Source: Rostratula benghalensis
Taxonomy: Eukaryota; Chordata; Aves; Charadriiformes; Rostratulidae
Length of the DNA: 64,000 nt
NCBI GenBank assembly: GCA_013399305.1
Contig: VXAI01000158.1
Location: 186,001-250,000, forward strand
Reading direction: 5' to 3'
In this document: piece by piece, positions 22,771-35,764 of the stretch
Layout: each line of letters begins with the position of its first letter
How positions within the stretch are numbered: the stretch's first letter is position 1
The notes under the pieces: generated by a model
Database searches by the model: none
What the model was told of the DNA's origin: nothing
Seen by the model: only the letters and a program-made list of their open reading frames with translations
Made by a program: the position numbers and the translations under genes

Positions 22771-25700
22771 AAAAAAAAAACAAAACCAACCCTAGGAGCT
22801 CTTCTGTTCAGGGAGGATCCAAAAGATGGTCTTGAAGTACTTAGATTCATGGTACTACTTTGGAAAAGAATCAGGAAGTAATTTAGAAAGAGCCTTTTAG
22901 TACTACTGTGCTCATTTCACTGGTGAAAATTATGCCAGTGTAAGTGCTGTGTGGGGTCATTACTCTTTAGTGAGTGTCTGTTCATGCAGAGTGTGTCTAT
23001 AACACACTGGAATTTGATTTAAAGCCCATATGGGAAGCTTAGTGCTGTAGGACAGACAACACATACTTAATAAGAACTGCATGCTGGAAGAAAAACTAAA
23101 AAAGTTTGATGTAACTAAGCATCGAGGCATTGTTTCTCAGAGCACAACCTTTTTTTTTGCTATATAATTTTTGTGAGAAGCTTATTTTTCTTCAGAAATA
23201 ATAAATTTTAAGGACTCTTGTTTGGGATTCTTGTTGACAGAAGCTATATTTTGGGACAGAATCTTTGCATACAGTTGAGCAGTGACTTCTGTTATCTCAC
23301 AATATTGTACCCAAATCTAATAATGTACTAATTTTTTGAATCACAGTTTATGCGTGCTAACCCTTCTTCGATTTTTAGCAGCTACATCCTAGGAAAGAAT
23401 GCATCTTGGGTTAAGTTTTGGCTGCAGAGGAAAATGTTTAAGTTTGGGTCGGGTTTTTGCCTGTAAGCTAAGTGTCTCTCATCTCCCACTGCAATTACTG
23501 GAGACCCAGGCAGTATAAATAGTGGAGTTTAGAGAGCTACGTATAATGTTTGTATCTTCTTTACAGTGAGCAACACAGCTCTGTAGGCTCCCTTGGATGT
23601 ATTTACCTTGCAGGGAATTTCTCCCTGTTTCCAGCAACTATTCTGCTTCTCTCCTGGCCACATGTGGGGAGGGGAGGCTGAAAGATTGAGACAAAAAGTA
23701 TTAGAAGTGGAGAAGGCTTGAGTTTGGGGGAACTGGTAGAGGGATGGAATATATGTCTCTACAAGTATGTTTGGTTGCCCAGGCTCACTTGAGAATAGGA
23801 ATGTAATCCCTGATGCACTTTTGTGCTTTCTTTAAAAAAATACTCTCATAGACCTATCGTCCATTTATCTTGTGCCAGTTCACATACAGAATTGCAGCTT
23901 TCTAATATATCATTTACACCAGCAACTCAAGCTATACCCTTAAATTTTAAGACACTAACTTTAAAAAAAAAAAAACCAGGGGAAGAATATTATGTTCCTT
24001 GTTCTTTGCCCAAGGTTGTCAACATGAGCAAAGAGATCCCAGTGATGTGACACAGAAGGACAAGCCATAGCATTAAAAACCTTATGCCTTATCTTACATT
24101 CTAATATGGACTAAATAATTGCAACATTAAGTGTAAACCAGTATCATCCTCACCTGTGTGTCCAGGCCAAATAAGGGGAAGTTGTCTTGAATTTTAAATG
24201 GGACTTATAATGACTAAGTGGGATACTCGAATTGGAGTGGGAAAGTTCCTTCCCAAGGACACTAGATTCCTGGTGCAGGGATGAAAAACCCCAGAATCTC
24301 CTCCTCCCACCCCCTTAAGCTCCTTTGAGAACTCAGTGCATCGCTACCACCAGTAGGGAAGAATTTCACTTAACTGTACCTGCCTAAATGTTTAAACATC
24401 CCAGGAACTTAGGCCAGCTTTTGTACTTAGAAATGAGAAGGGCCAAATCCAGGGAGAGGTTTGTGTCTCAGGTAAGAGAGAAAAATGCTTTTTCTTTGGG
24501 TTTTTTTTGTTATTTTCCAAACCCAAATATTTAAGTCACGTCTGAGTGTGTAATCCATCAGATATTAGAAAAAGTATTTCTGGTGCCTCCAGGGTGGTAT
24601 TTTTGGAGACTGAAGTTCTGTGTATGCGGTAGGACCTTGATGATATGAAAAAAAAAAAAAAAGTGTAATGATGATCTCTAATAGACTGCCAGGTCAACAC
24701 CAGCTCCCTATACACAGTCTACTTCTTTTGATATACATAGATGCAAAGATTAAAAATAACGTAGATGGAATGTCAATTTAGGAAAAAAAAACCCCCACCT
24801 TTATTCTCTGCACAATGTTTTTTCAATACTGCAAAACATACCTTACCAAAGCTAAGAACCCAAATATAGAGGGAATTCATTTGACCGCATCACTCCAGTG
24901 TTTCCAGATGAGTGTAAAGATAGCACAACTAGTAGCGTCTGAAATGTAAATGAGCTGTCTGGGCATCAAAGTGTTTGTAACCATTATTGAGTGTAAAAAT
25001 AAGCCTCCTGGTATTAATGGTTCCTCAGATTAAACATTGCTTGGGAATGTTTGGGATACTGGGGAAACACTGTTTTCCTTGGGCAAAGGTTGAATTGGTT
25101 GAAAGTAAACAGAAAATGGACAGAAACAATTTTCATCATTATCTATACGTCTGTAAATATTGTGTTAGTCTTGTTGGAATGGGAAAAAGTTATGGAGTGG
25201 AAAAGATTTCTTGCTATAGCTGGTAATATCAATAGTCTTGTTACACTGCTACAAATCTCAGATTGGTTGGGATTTCTCATGTTGGGGTTGATGGCTATAG
25301 TTACATGAATTGTGCTACTTGTTTGGGTCCTCGGTCCTAGTGAAATATTGTTGGTTTTAGAGAATTTTAGAGAATGTTGCTCAGAGTGCAAATTTAGGTG
25401 GTTTTGCTGGGAGACAAGGTGTTATTTGCTTTTCTGTCTTTTAGTTCTTTGTGTATTTTTTTTTGCCACCATTTGGGGTTTTTTTCTGAGGAAAAGGAAG
25501 ATTTTGGGCTGTCGTATTTTGCATTTTTGACACCCAAATGACTGTGTTTTNTACATATATATTATTTATATCTATAATTAAATGTAGACACACATACATA
25601 TAAACAGTATTTCCATGGAGCATTTGATTAGGAGCCAAATGTAAGACTAAAGAAACGTTCTCCTGAGTGTATTTTCATACTGTGTTTATTTGTGATCTTG

Positions 25701-28221
25701 TGTTTAACGTGTTTGCTGCTTAGATATATTAGGCACCGTGTATTGATACTCACAACATGGTTATTGTGTTGGAGAACTGGGAAAAAAGAATGATGCTGAA
25801 ACCTAACAAAGGTCCCATTGGTAATAGGTGATTGGAATTGCTCTCATACTTTAAAGTAACTAAACCGGTGCTGATAATGACTTATATTTCTGAGGTTGTG
25901 TGGAGATACAATGATGCAGATCTTTTCTACAGGACAGGATGTAATCCAGATGCTTTTGGGGGTGAAAAATATGTTTTTTCAGACCTTTGTACCTTTATGT
26001 AGCAAATTACTAACCTTTTAAGCTCCATTACCCCAATATTTAAGTCCTTTCTGAATGAAGAAAGCCGGTTTATTCCTTAGGCTAAGATGTTAATGAGGCC
26101 TATACTGACAATGGTTTTAACATCTGAAGCTTTTCTGAAAGAATTAGTCACTAGCATAAAAACATTTTTGAGAGTGTTTTGCACAGGATTCACAAAACTC
26201 AAATGAAAAATCCATCGAGTTGTACCATAAGTGAAAATTATTTAAAAATTTCAAACACATCATTACTCCATGACATTCTCACTTCTCCCCTGTTGCAAGG
26301 AAAAGATTTGCTGGCACTATTGTCAGGAGCAAGACAGAAACCTCAGCACAGAGACCCTTTATTTTTGACTGAAAGCTGCCCAACCACCCGCTTCTCTGGC
26401 GCCCACCTGCAAAGCTCTGTGGTGCAGGAGCACATTGGGTCATCAGCCACTCTATGACCAAGCTGAAATTCTGAAATTCCTGAAATTCTCTCTCCTCCCA
26501 CTGAAGGATGCATCTCACAAAAAGCTTTATGTGGAAGAAAATAGGATCTTCTAACAAATGAACACAACAGAGGAAGGTTCCCAATGGCATAAAGTAGAAA
26601 GTTGCTCAACTACTGCAGAAGAGAGGATTCTGAGATGTAACAGGCAATGTCCTGGATTTAACAGGTCGGTGAGAACATTCACAAACTGGTATTAAGGAAA
26701 GGATTTTTCCCTCCTCCATCCATAGGAGGCTGATGCATGCCTCTCCATCTAAGGCAGTGCCAACTGAGTTTATCTGAAGGTTCATTTACCTGCTATTTCT
26801 CAACATGACAGGTAGAGTGGAGAAGCCCTTTTTTCCCTGCTCTTTATTCAGTATATTCACTAAGGGAATGGCAATGCCTTTCTCGCTATTAGCCAGGAAC
26901 CATAACCTGGTTTTGATCAGGCTCATGGGTCAGTCCTGCAAATACCTTTTACAAAATTACTAAGAATCCCTTTCTTTTAAATTGGCATTTACCCCCCTGA
27001 CAGTGCAGTGAGCAAGCTGTGTGTCATCATAACCTCTCCATCCACGGTTCCTATCATACAGACAATATGTGCTCCAGCTAAATATAACCAAAATGAGCTC
27101 AGATCTATTGAATTGCACAAGTTAAGGGGGAGGGGGAACCCAAAACCATTGAAATGTATTGAATACAAAGAGGCTGCATTTGGTGAAGGAAGTGCTTGAG
27201 CCACAGATCACTGGGTACTCTATGATTATTCAGGAAAATAATTATTATAAGCTTGTCTTGTAGTTACACTGTCCCCTAAGCCTTCACAGCTAGCTACTGT
27301 TGGAACCTGGGCTAAATGGGGATTTGTTCTGTCCCTCTTTAGATGTATTTGATCTTTGCTTTCCTCCTTTTGTTGTTGGTTTGGGGTTTCATTTTCCCCT
27401 TTTCCTTCTGACCACAGGATTAGCCAGGACTAGTGCAATTTTTCTCCTCCGAAGTAAAGACGTCATTTCGCTAGCTTCTGGTCTGCATTGCATGGTATTT
27501 GATTGAACTCAGATAGGGTTTTGTGAACATTTGTCACAAGCACTTAAGCAAAAAGCTCAAAAATAGCTTGATTTACTCAGTGGTCACTACCACCATCCTC
27601 CTCTGAGTAAGTTCCAGTCTAGAAGCCAGCACATCAGAAGACTTGATTACATATTGCCCAGTTGCTAAGTACAAGTGTTGTCATTTATTTTTTTTTTGTT
27701 CACATTTGTAAAGTCACCAGGGGCCAAGCCCTTCCCACCAGCATTGACCTAGAGTTCAGATGTCAGTAGGAAAACCAAATGATCTGTTGCCTAAGGTGAA
27801 AGTCGTTAAGATAATCTAATAGTAAGCACACTGCTTCCTATTGAATTAAAAGCTTTTTTTAGAAATACCAGCATTTTTGGTTTCAAAGCTGATTCTGATA
27901 GGGCTATGCTTACAATCTGACACTTAGACTGTCCTTAAAATACGATCCTATGGCAGATTTCCAGAAGAAATTTTCAGAAGGGATTTTCAGAGAGATCTCA
28001 GTTTATTACTTACATTAAGAATAAGAACACAGGTACAATAAAGAATAGAAAGTACATGTGTTAATGTCATTTTAGTTTTATCAGCACTCCATGTACATTA
28101 ATGTGAAAGGACTTCAAGCAAAGGATATCTCCTCTTAACCAGGGTAGTTGCATCCCCTTGTACTGCATTTTCTTGAAGCATTTCATTCTCTCTATGTATT
28201 AAAATGAGAAATGCAGAGAAA
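22771..28221 (+). other. Large SUPT3H intron, no gene found
   Basis: About 5.4 kb without a recognised element. It holds short A-tracts at 23963-23973 and about 24648-24661, and one undetermined base at 25551. Frames of 60-103 codons lack coding features. Confidence 0.5.
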
Positions 28222-28631
28222 CTGGAGTGAGTGTAGAGGAGGGCAACAAAGCTGGTGAAGGGCCTGGAGAATCAATCTTATGGAGAGAGGCTGAAGGAGC
28301 TGGCACTGTTTAGTTTGAGGGAGGCTGAGGGGAGACCTCATCACTCTCTACAACCACTTGAAAGGGCAATGCAGAGAGGTTGGTGCTGGTCTCTTCTCAC
28401 AGGTAATTAGCGATAGAACAAGAGGGAATGGCTTCAAACTGCAACAGCTAAACATGAGGAAAGATTTTTCCCAGAAAGAGTGGTCAGACCCTGGAATGGG
28501 CTGCCCAGGGAGGTGGTTGAGTCCCCATCCCTGACTGTGTTTCAGAGTGGTGCTGAGGAATATGGTGTAGGGCTGATGGTTGGACTCGATGATCTCAAGG
28601 ATCTTTTTCAACCTGAATGATTCTGTGATTA
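28222..28631 (+). repeat. CR1 LINE 3' copy
   Basis: Plus-strand CR1 from 'gtagaggagggcaacaaagc' through 'ctgaggggagacctcatcac' and 'ctgcccagggaggtggttga' to the tail 'gaatgattctgtgatt'. The ORF2 C-terminal remnant is interrupted. Confidence 0.9.
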
Positions 28632-28734
28632 GCTGTTGGATCTTACAGACCAAATAAAAGCAGTAATTCATAACATGGCAAATAATCCTGAATCATGATA
28701 CTAGAGCAGACAAATCTCTGGAAAGCAGACCTGC

Positions 28735-29418
28735 TATTCAGATGGACCTTGTTGATAGACTGGAGAAATGAGCTGGTGGGAATGTCATGAAGTTCAACAG
28801 AAACAAATGTGAGATTCAGTAACACCATGCAACAGGACAGCTTGTGGGCTGTGTTAGCTAGAGGTGAACCAGCAGGTCAAGGGAAATAATACTTCCCTGG
28901 TATTTGGCACTTGTGAGACCACATCTGGAATCTGCGTCCCATTTTGCGTTGCCAAGTACGGGAAGGACTTTGACATACTGAAGCCAGTCTGGCAGAGGGT
29001 CACCAAGAAGTTTAGGGGCTGGAGGACCTGACATATGGCCAAGGGCTGGGAGAGTAGAACTTGTTCAGACTGAAAAAGAGGAGGCTAAAGGGACATTTTA
29101 TTGCTGTCAGCGACTACAGGATACGGAGGAGATGGAGCCAGACTGCATGAATGTGCATAGTGACAGACCGTGAGGTAAAGGACAGCATTTGGACTGGTGG
29201 AGTAATAGGGGAAAAAAATTCTGATCAAAGAATGCAACTGGTTGGCCAGAGAGCTTGAGGAAATCTCCAGCTTTGGAGATATTCCAGGACTGACTGGTTA
29301 AGGTCCTGAGCCACTTGGTCTAACTGGACCTCTTTTGAGCAGAGTCTTGAATTAGAGACCTCTGGAAAGGTCCCAAGCTCTTTCTGGTGTAAATTATTCC
29401 AGAATTCTCTGATTCTGT
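28735..29418 (+). repeat. Older CR1 LINE copy in tandem with the previous one
   Basis: Diverged plus-strand CR1. It has 'gatagactggagaaatgagc' and 'tgtcatgaagttcaacagaa' near the start, 'cacttgtgagaccacatctg' in the middle, 'ggtcctgagccacttggtct' near the end and the terminus 'ccagaattctctgattctg'. It follows the younger copy after about 100 bases, in the same orientation. Boundaries are approximate. Confidence 0.7.
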
Positions 29419-31530
29419 CCTGAAGTCTCCCATTTCAGATATTAAAATGGCAGGTGGGTAGAAATAGAAGAGCTTTTATAAAACACATAGATGATAAACC
29501 ATCTCAAATTTCTAAAAACTGTTTAAAACTCTAGGTAGCGTATAATTGGACTTTCCAGCTTCTGCACTTTCTGTAATCTGTAACTGCTGGTATTTCCTGG
29601 AATAGACGTTTTATGTATACAAGGAACAGGGTTTTCTGTCTTTCATTTTGTCTCAGTCGTTGTGGTTTATTTTATCTCTAATGTTGCTTGCTGTATTCTT
29701 CCGTAAGAATATGATCTGGCTGCTGTGCAAAATTGCACTCAGTGATAGCTTCACACATGTGTCACGGCTACAGAATCAGAAGTGGGAAGATTTAAGCATC
29801 TTAAGGGTCTGTTGAAATGGTAAAGTAATATAATTAAGCTTTACATTTTGCAAAATATGAAGTACATCCTTACCCAATCCACTTAAAAATGGACCCACAT
29901 CCTTCCTAACAGAACAGCATGTGTAAGAAGCTGCCATAATTATTTGCTCTACATAAGTACCACATTTTCTGTTCTATAAGACACTTGTGTGTTTTTGCCC
30001 TTTAAATCTTCTCTCCTCTTTTCTTCCATGTTTCTCTACCAGCTTTGATTAAAATTGAGGTTATCTAGACAGTTACTCACCTTTCTTAAATGAATTATCA
30101 AAGGTTATTTTAATTTGGGTACAGTCCATTTTTATTTTCAGACAGCTGCCTTGTGGGGTGCACATGTGGAGTTTAATCTTATAGATGATTTTATGATCAG
30201 GATTTGATCCTTTTAATAATCTGACGTTTAGCTAACTTTAATGTGGCAAAAATTAGGCATCGCTTGGCAAAGTGCATCCACAACTAGACCTGTATTTTCG
30301 TGGAAGGCAGGAGCACAATACTGTATATCACAAGAAGAAAATACTGATATTGCAACGAGAATATATTTTAGGAAGGGATTTGTGTGAATTCAGGACAATC
30401 TTTATCAAGTAGGGGGGCACAGATTTTTGAGCAAAAAATCATTCTTCTCAGTTGGATGTGTGTTTTTATGGCTTGAGACGTAAATATTTGTATGCAGGTG
30501 GTGTCAGGCTTTTAGAAATTCTTTGGTGTGTTGGTATCTGGATAACATACGCTAGAGGCTTAAATTGGTTTCTATTCCATTTTCCAAAAGAAATTTCATT
30601 AACAGCAGTGGCAAGAAAGCCATGTAAAGTGGTAATATCAGAAATAGATTAAGATGCATATATTCTCTTCTCAAATAATTCTTAAACATTTTTTCCAGAC
30701 TCTTCTTCTGAATGGCGTATGTAAGGAGCAAAGATATGGGCTCCTCCTTGGTAGTGCTGTTAAGTCCTGTTGAAACTTTGCCTCTGGAACTTCGGAAGCA
30801 ATCATTAAGCTTGGTTTTCCATTTGATCAAACGAAAGAAGGACGGGTAGTCTCTGTCAGAGGGCTGGATTTTATTTCCCAAGGCTAACAGCCATTTCCAG
30901 GACTTTGTCAGACCCACTGAGAGTTTTTTCTACCATTGTCAGATGGTATTATTTAAAATCAGTTCATCCACTTGTGTGGGATTCATATCCTATATCATAC
31001 AGTGACTCTGACATGAAGATGCTTTTTCTAGGAGTGTTATTCAAAGCACTGTTGGTTTTCTCAGGCTGCAGACATCTGCAGAAAAAGCTTGTAGAACATA
31101 CAGCATCTGGTATCGAGTCCGTAGCTCCTTACACAGACCATATCAAACAGCTTAGAAACGGAACACATACTCTACATCCGCTTGGAAATAATGTTTTTTA
31201 TGTTTATTGTAGATGTATTAGCTGTCAGCTCATATCATCAGCTAATTATTTTATCTCTGAAAATTGTAATAGCATCCTCAGATGTACTAAACTCCGGCAG
31301 ATTTCCAGCTACTAATCACACTCTACTCAAAATAGGAGTTAACTCTTGATGTACCCCAAGACTGGAGATCTGAGTTCTAGTTCCAGTATTTAAAGAAATG
31401 CATTAGTGAGATGCCTCCTGTGCCTGCTAGCCTTGTTACCTTATATTGTATTCCAAAGAAAGAGACAAAAATACTGCCGAGACATGGGCATATTTGAGAA
31501 ATGCTAGATCTGACTCTAAAGAGATGTCAT
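29419..31530 (+). other. Large SUPT3H intron segment
   Basis: No repeat or exon recognised. The 121-codon (30552-30917, minus) and 136-codon (30905-31315, plus) frames are not similar to any family I know. Confidence 0.5.
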
Positions 31531-32349
31531 ACAGAGGGACCTGGGCAGGCTTGAGAGGTGGGCGTCACATGAGAGCTGGGCAAATCGCACGTAGTATAAC
31601 CAAGCCAAGTTATGCACCTGGGATGTGGCAATCCCACAAATACAGGTTGGGGAGAGAATGGCTGGAGAGCAGCCCTAAGGAGAAGGACTTGGAAGTGACA
31701 GAGGTTGAGAAGCTCAGCATGATCTGGCAGTGCGCACTGGCAGTCCAGAAAGCCAACCCCATCCTGGGCTACATCAAAAGCAGCGTGGCCAGCAGGTCAC
31801 AGATGATTCTACCCCTCTACTCTGCGGTCATGAGACCCCACCTGGAGTACTGTGTCTAGCTCTGGAGTCCTCAACATAGTGGACCTGTTGGAATGGGTCC
31901 AGTGGAGGGCCATGAAGATGATAGGAGGGCTGAAGCACCTCTCCTGGAAGACAGACTGAGAGAGTTGGGGTTTTTCAGCCTGGAGAAGAGAAGGCTCCGA
32001 GGAGACCTTATAGCAGCCTTCCAGTATCTGAAGGGGGCCTACAAGAAAGGTGGGGAAGGGACTCTTTATGAGGGACTGTATCAATAGGACAAGGAGTCAA
32101 GGTTTTAAATTGGAAGAGGGGAGATTTAGATTAAATATCAGAAAGAAGCTCTTTCCTGTGAGGGTGGTGAGACACTGGAACAGGTTGCCCAGAGAAGTTG
32201 TAGCTGACCCATCCCTGTAGGTGTTGAAGGCCAGGCTGGATGGGGCTTTGAGCAACCTCATCTGGTGGGAGGTGCCCGGGCCCATGGCAGGGGGGTTGGA
32301 ACTTGATGATCTTTAAGGCCCCTTCCAACTCTAACCATTCTATGATTCT
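31531..32349 (+). repeat. CR1 LINE copy, about 820 bases
   Basis: The longest CR1 copy in the window. It begins 'cagagggacctgggcaggct' and passes through the ORF2 C-terminal blocks: a frame at 31446-31859 contains REWLESSPKEKDLEV and SSVASRSQMILPLYSAVMRP, and another follows at 31893-32087. It ends 'aactctaaccattctatgat'. Internal stops, for example TAG at 31857-31859, show it is dead. It belongs to a subfamily with 'gggaggtgcccgggcccatg' near the 3' end. Confidence 0.93.
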
Positions 32350-34774
32350 AAAAATCTCAGAAAAACTCAGAAACTCCGAGGAAGCCAAGCAATCAGCAAT
32401 GAAGAGTAAATTTTCTCCAATGGCCTATATGATGGCATGAGAATCTGCAGCAACTTGTAGCAGCGCAGTCAAGTAATTGATGCCAAAGGGCGATAGTTGG
32501 TGTTGCTGGCCTATAAGCAGCTTTGTTATTAGGTAGACTTCAACCTTCAAAGCCATGCTTCAAAATCTTTATATTAAAGGTATTGTTCTTTGCATCCCAA
32601 TCATGTTATATTATGAAGTATAATATTTTTAACTGAAGTCACTTTTCCATTAATCCATAGAGTGGGGTTATGTGATTTTTTAATTTTTTATTTTTGACAT
32701 AAATCTTTGATTTACATTGCCACCTCTCCAGCTCTACCAAAAACCCCAATGTTTCCATTTCAGTCTGAACCTCCAAAAAAATCTAAATAGAATGAGAGGA
32801 ATCCTTAGAAACCTGAGCAGGTTTTGACATTTCCAAAGTTGAATTATTTTAATTTTCAGGTTAAAATTACAACGCTGTCAGTGCCCAGCAATAAAAGTAT
32901 CAACCTGAACTGTGGCATATATTCAATATCTTTATAACTGATTTTGAACAGGAATTACAGCCATGACTTCCTTTTCAGGACATTATCCTGGTCATAGGAT
33001 TCTGGAATATCTCTTGCTAAGCTCTTGAATCCAAAGGTTTCTACCTTTTAAAATCATTTGACCAAATGTAGACTAAAAATAGCATTAAAAATTTTTCTAT
33101 ATTTAATAATGTTATCTGTTCTCTTTTGTAAGTGGCTGAAAATTTTGCATGTTGAATTGGACAGTGCTGACGTCTTTGGAGGATATTGTTTTCATTGCAA
33201 GCAATTTTAAGACTAAGTGCAGGGAAAAGTCTCGTGTTAAATTTATTTCTATAACAGGCTGGATGAATGAATACTGTGTTCAAAAGCTATTATGAGTGCA
33301 GCATAACAATTTGCCAGGCGAGCACTGCAAATTAAGAAGATGGAAAGTCAGATTCCCCGAACTAGCCCTTTTTGTTTATGTTTTAGTCTGAATACTCTTT
33401 ATATTGCTTTTAATTGCCAATTTGAAATAAACAATGGCTTCTCTCTTATGATGGGACTCAGAGGAGCTGTGCTGATTTAAGGGAACTGAAAATCCAAGCA
33501 GTTAGTTTAATAGTTCATATTTACAAATCGGGTTACATTTAAATGGATTATTTTCGAGTGATCTTAAAATGACATGTTTCTACGATGCACAATTGTTGTT
33601 GCATTCTATTATTATGATATGATTATGGCAATTCAGAAATGTTTCAAAATACTTTCTAATTATGCATATCTCTCCAAATGGGATTAAATTAAGCAAAGCT
33701 TTTTCTTTAAAAAAAAAAAAGTTTTCAAATACTGTTAGCAGATCAAAATGCTGTGCCTCAAACTTCATGATCATTTATAATTCTGATACACTGGTAAATT
33801 TTATTTTTGCAGGTACATGTGGCTAATACTAATTTTGATTTATATTAAAAAAGAAAAATCCAATATCTGCATACCTAGTGCATCAAAATACTTTCAGAAC
33901 CAAGACTAGCATCCATAATCCAGCTCAATTTATGACTTAGTGCTACTTTATTGAATATAGTTGAGCATTTCAGACGTTGTTGATGTACAACTTTTACTTT
34001 CTGAGCATTATAAAGGTCTGTCTTTGCTGAATTATGTCTTGTTGCAACTAAAGGAGTTTTAAAATATCTGCATATTATGGAACAGTGGTGTGGGATTTAG
34101 CCGAGATAGTGTTAACATTAGCTCATTGTATCAATATTTGTAGGATTGAGATTCTCAAGTGTTGTTGCTTTGGAGAACTGCATATATTCATTATCAGTTT
34201 AAACCATCAGTATAAGAACTGCCTTTGTCTTGGAAATTCCATAAATAAAGACTTGTCAGCAGAAGATTAAGTCCCTTTACCATTTTACAAACAAATGGAA
34301 TGTGTCACAAAGGCTGTAGAAGTCTGAAATATCAGCTGAACATATTACTTTCACGGTATGTCCTATACTAAAAAACTTAAAAATATTTCACAAAAAATGT
34401 TTCTTCTAATGTGTTGTTTTAAATTCTATATTACTTAAGCAAATATTTAAATATTATATTAGCTTTTCTGCATGCTTGACATGAATATAATTCTACCTTC
34501 CTGCCAAGTATGTCCAAACCCAAATTCACTTTCTTTTGCCAGGGTAAATGTTTATTTTGTTTTCCCACATAATGTGCCCTTTAAAGTGTCACCAGGGTAC
34601 CAAATCTGATTGCTTTTTAATAGAGACACGGTGGGTTTTTTTGTTTTTGGGTTTGTTTTTGTTTTTTTTTTTTTGCTTTCATTGGGAAACAGGATAAACT
34701 ATCAGTAAAGCTTATGATAATGAATCCACATACAGTAGATGCTCTTTGCTCTCCTTCCCCTCATCTCAAGATTT

Positions 34775-34797
34775 AAAAAAAAAAAAAAAAAAAAAAA
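34775..34797. repeat. A23 homopolymer
   Basis: Uninterrupted A tract. No adjacent retrocopy was recognised. Confidence 0.95.
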
Positions 34798-35732
34798 GAT
34801 AAATAATTCACATCAAAATTACTGTAATGGTACCTCGTTTTTTATAAATGCATGAAAGCTGTATAGCAGTCATGGGTGCGGGGGTGACATTGGATATGGC
34901 AGAGCAAGAGACCAGGATATGTAGGACCTGATTCTTCTGCCAAAGGCAATGTAAGGCATGAGGATTCGACAGGGCTCCCCAAAACAGCTTTGTTGTTTGT
35001 TTTGCTGTGAAAGTGTGGAGGTTACGTAAGATACAATTCACTGGAAGTTCGCTGCTAAGAAATTGGGGTTTCTCCAGTGCAGAACATCTACCTTCCAGAT
35101 GCTAAAAGCTGCCAGCGGATGCTTGCGCAGTTTCTCACAAGTCAGTGAGTTTCACTTTGACTTCTAAGCCTTGAAAGTCTCAAAGTATTCCTCTGATCTC
35201 AACCCAAGTAACAAAATCTGGTAAATTTTATTCACAAAATTTTGAAGTTTCTGCTTTTAGAGGACATATCAGTAAAGCTGGATCTAAAAGTTTCCGGTCT
35301 GCTTCTTGCGCAAAACGAAATGTAGCTTGTTGAAGTATTATTGTGAAAGTTTTATGCAATTAAAAAATGCTTTTTTGAAGGTTTTGGGTTTTTTGTTTGT
35401 TTGTGTGTTTGGGGTTTTTTTCCCCCCAGGGGAGGGAATGGGGATATTTAATAAGAAAACTGCTGTAGTGGCTTTGGTGATCATTGTGAATTAATGATAG
35501 CATCTGTTTCTTTGGTTTTATGTAAACATTTAATAATTTTGTGGCGTATTTATCAATAGGCATAGTGTAAAGGAATAACTAAATAGATAAATAGATTGTT
35601 CCATATTAGCCAAATTAGCTGATGGTTCAAGTTAACTTGATTCCAAATGCTAAATAATTTTGTTGAATCCCGGAGTCTTCATGTTTTCCTTTTGCTCTCT
35701 AAAATTAGAAAAGGAAAAAGAGAAAGTAGGGG

Positions 35733-35733
35733 A

Positions 35734-35759
<26 letters not shown>
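35733..35759. repeat. A27 homopolymer in a purine-rich context
   Basis: Uninterrupted A tract preceded by about 30 bases of almost pure purine. No retrocopied gene was recognised upstream. The length is probably polymorphic. Confidence 0.95.

Positions 35760-35764
<5 letters not shown>

Noticed and set aside
30905..31315. 136-codon plus-strand frame, and the 121-codon minus-strand frame overlapping its start
   Set aside because: Unrecognised, intronic, and without coding signatures.
31446..31859. 137-codon plus-strand frame
   Set aside because: CR1 ORF2 remnant with an in-frame stop, not a host gene.
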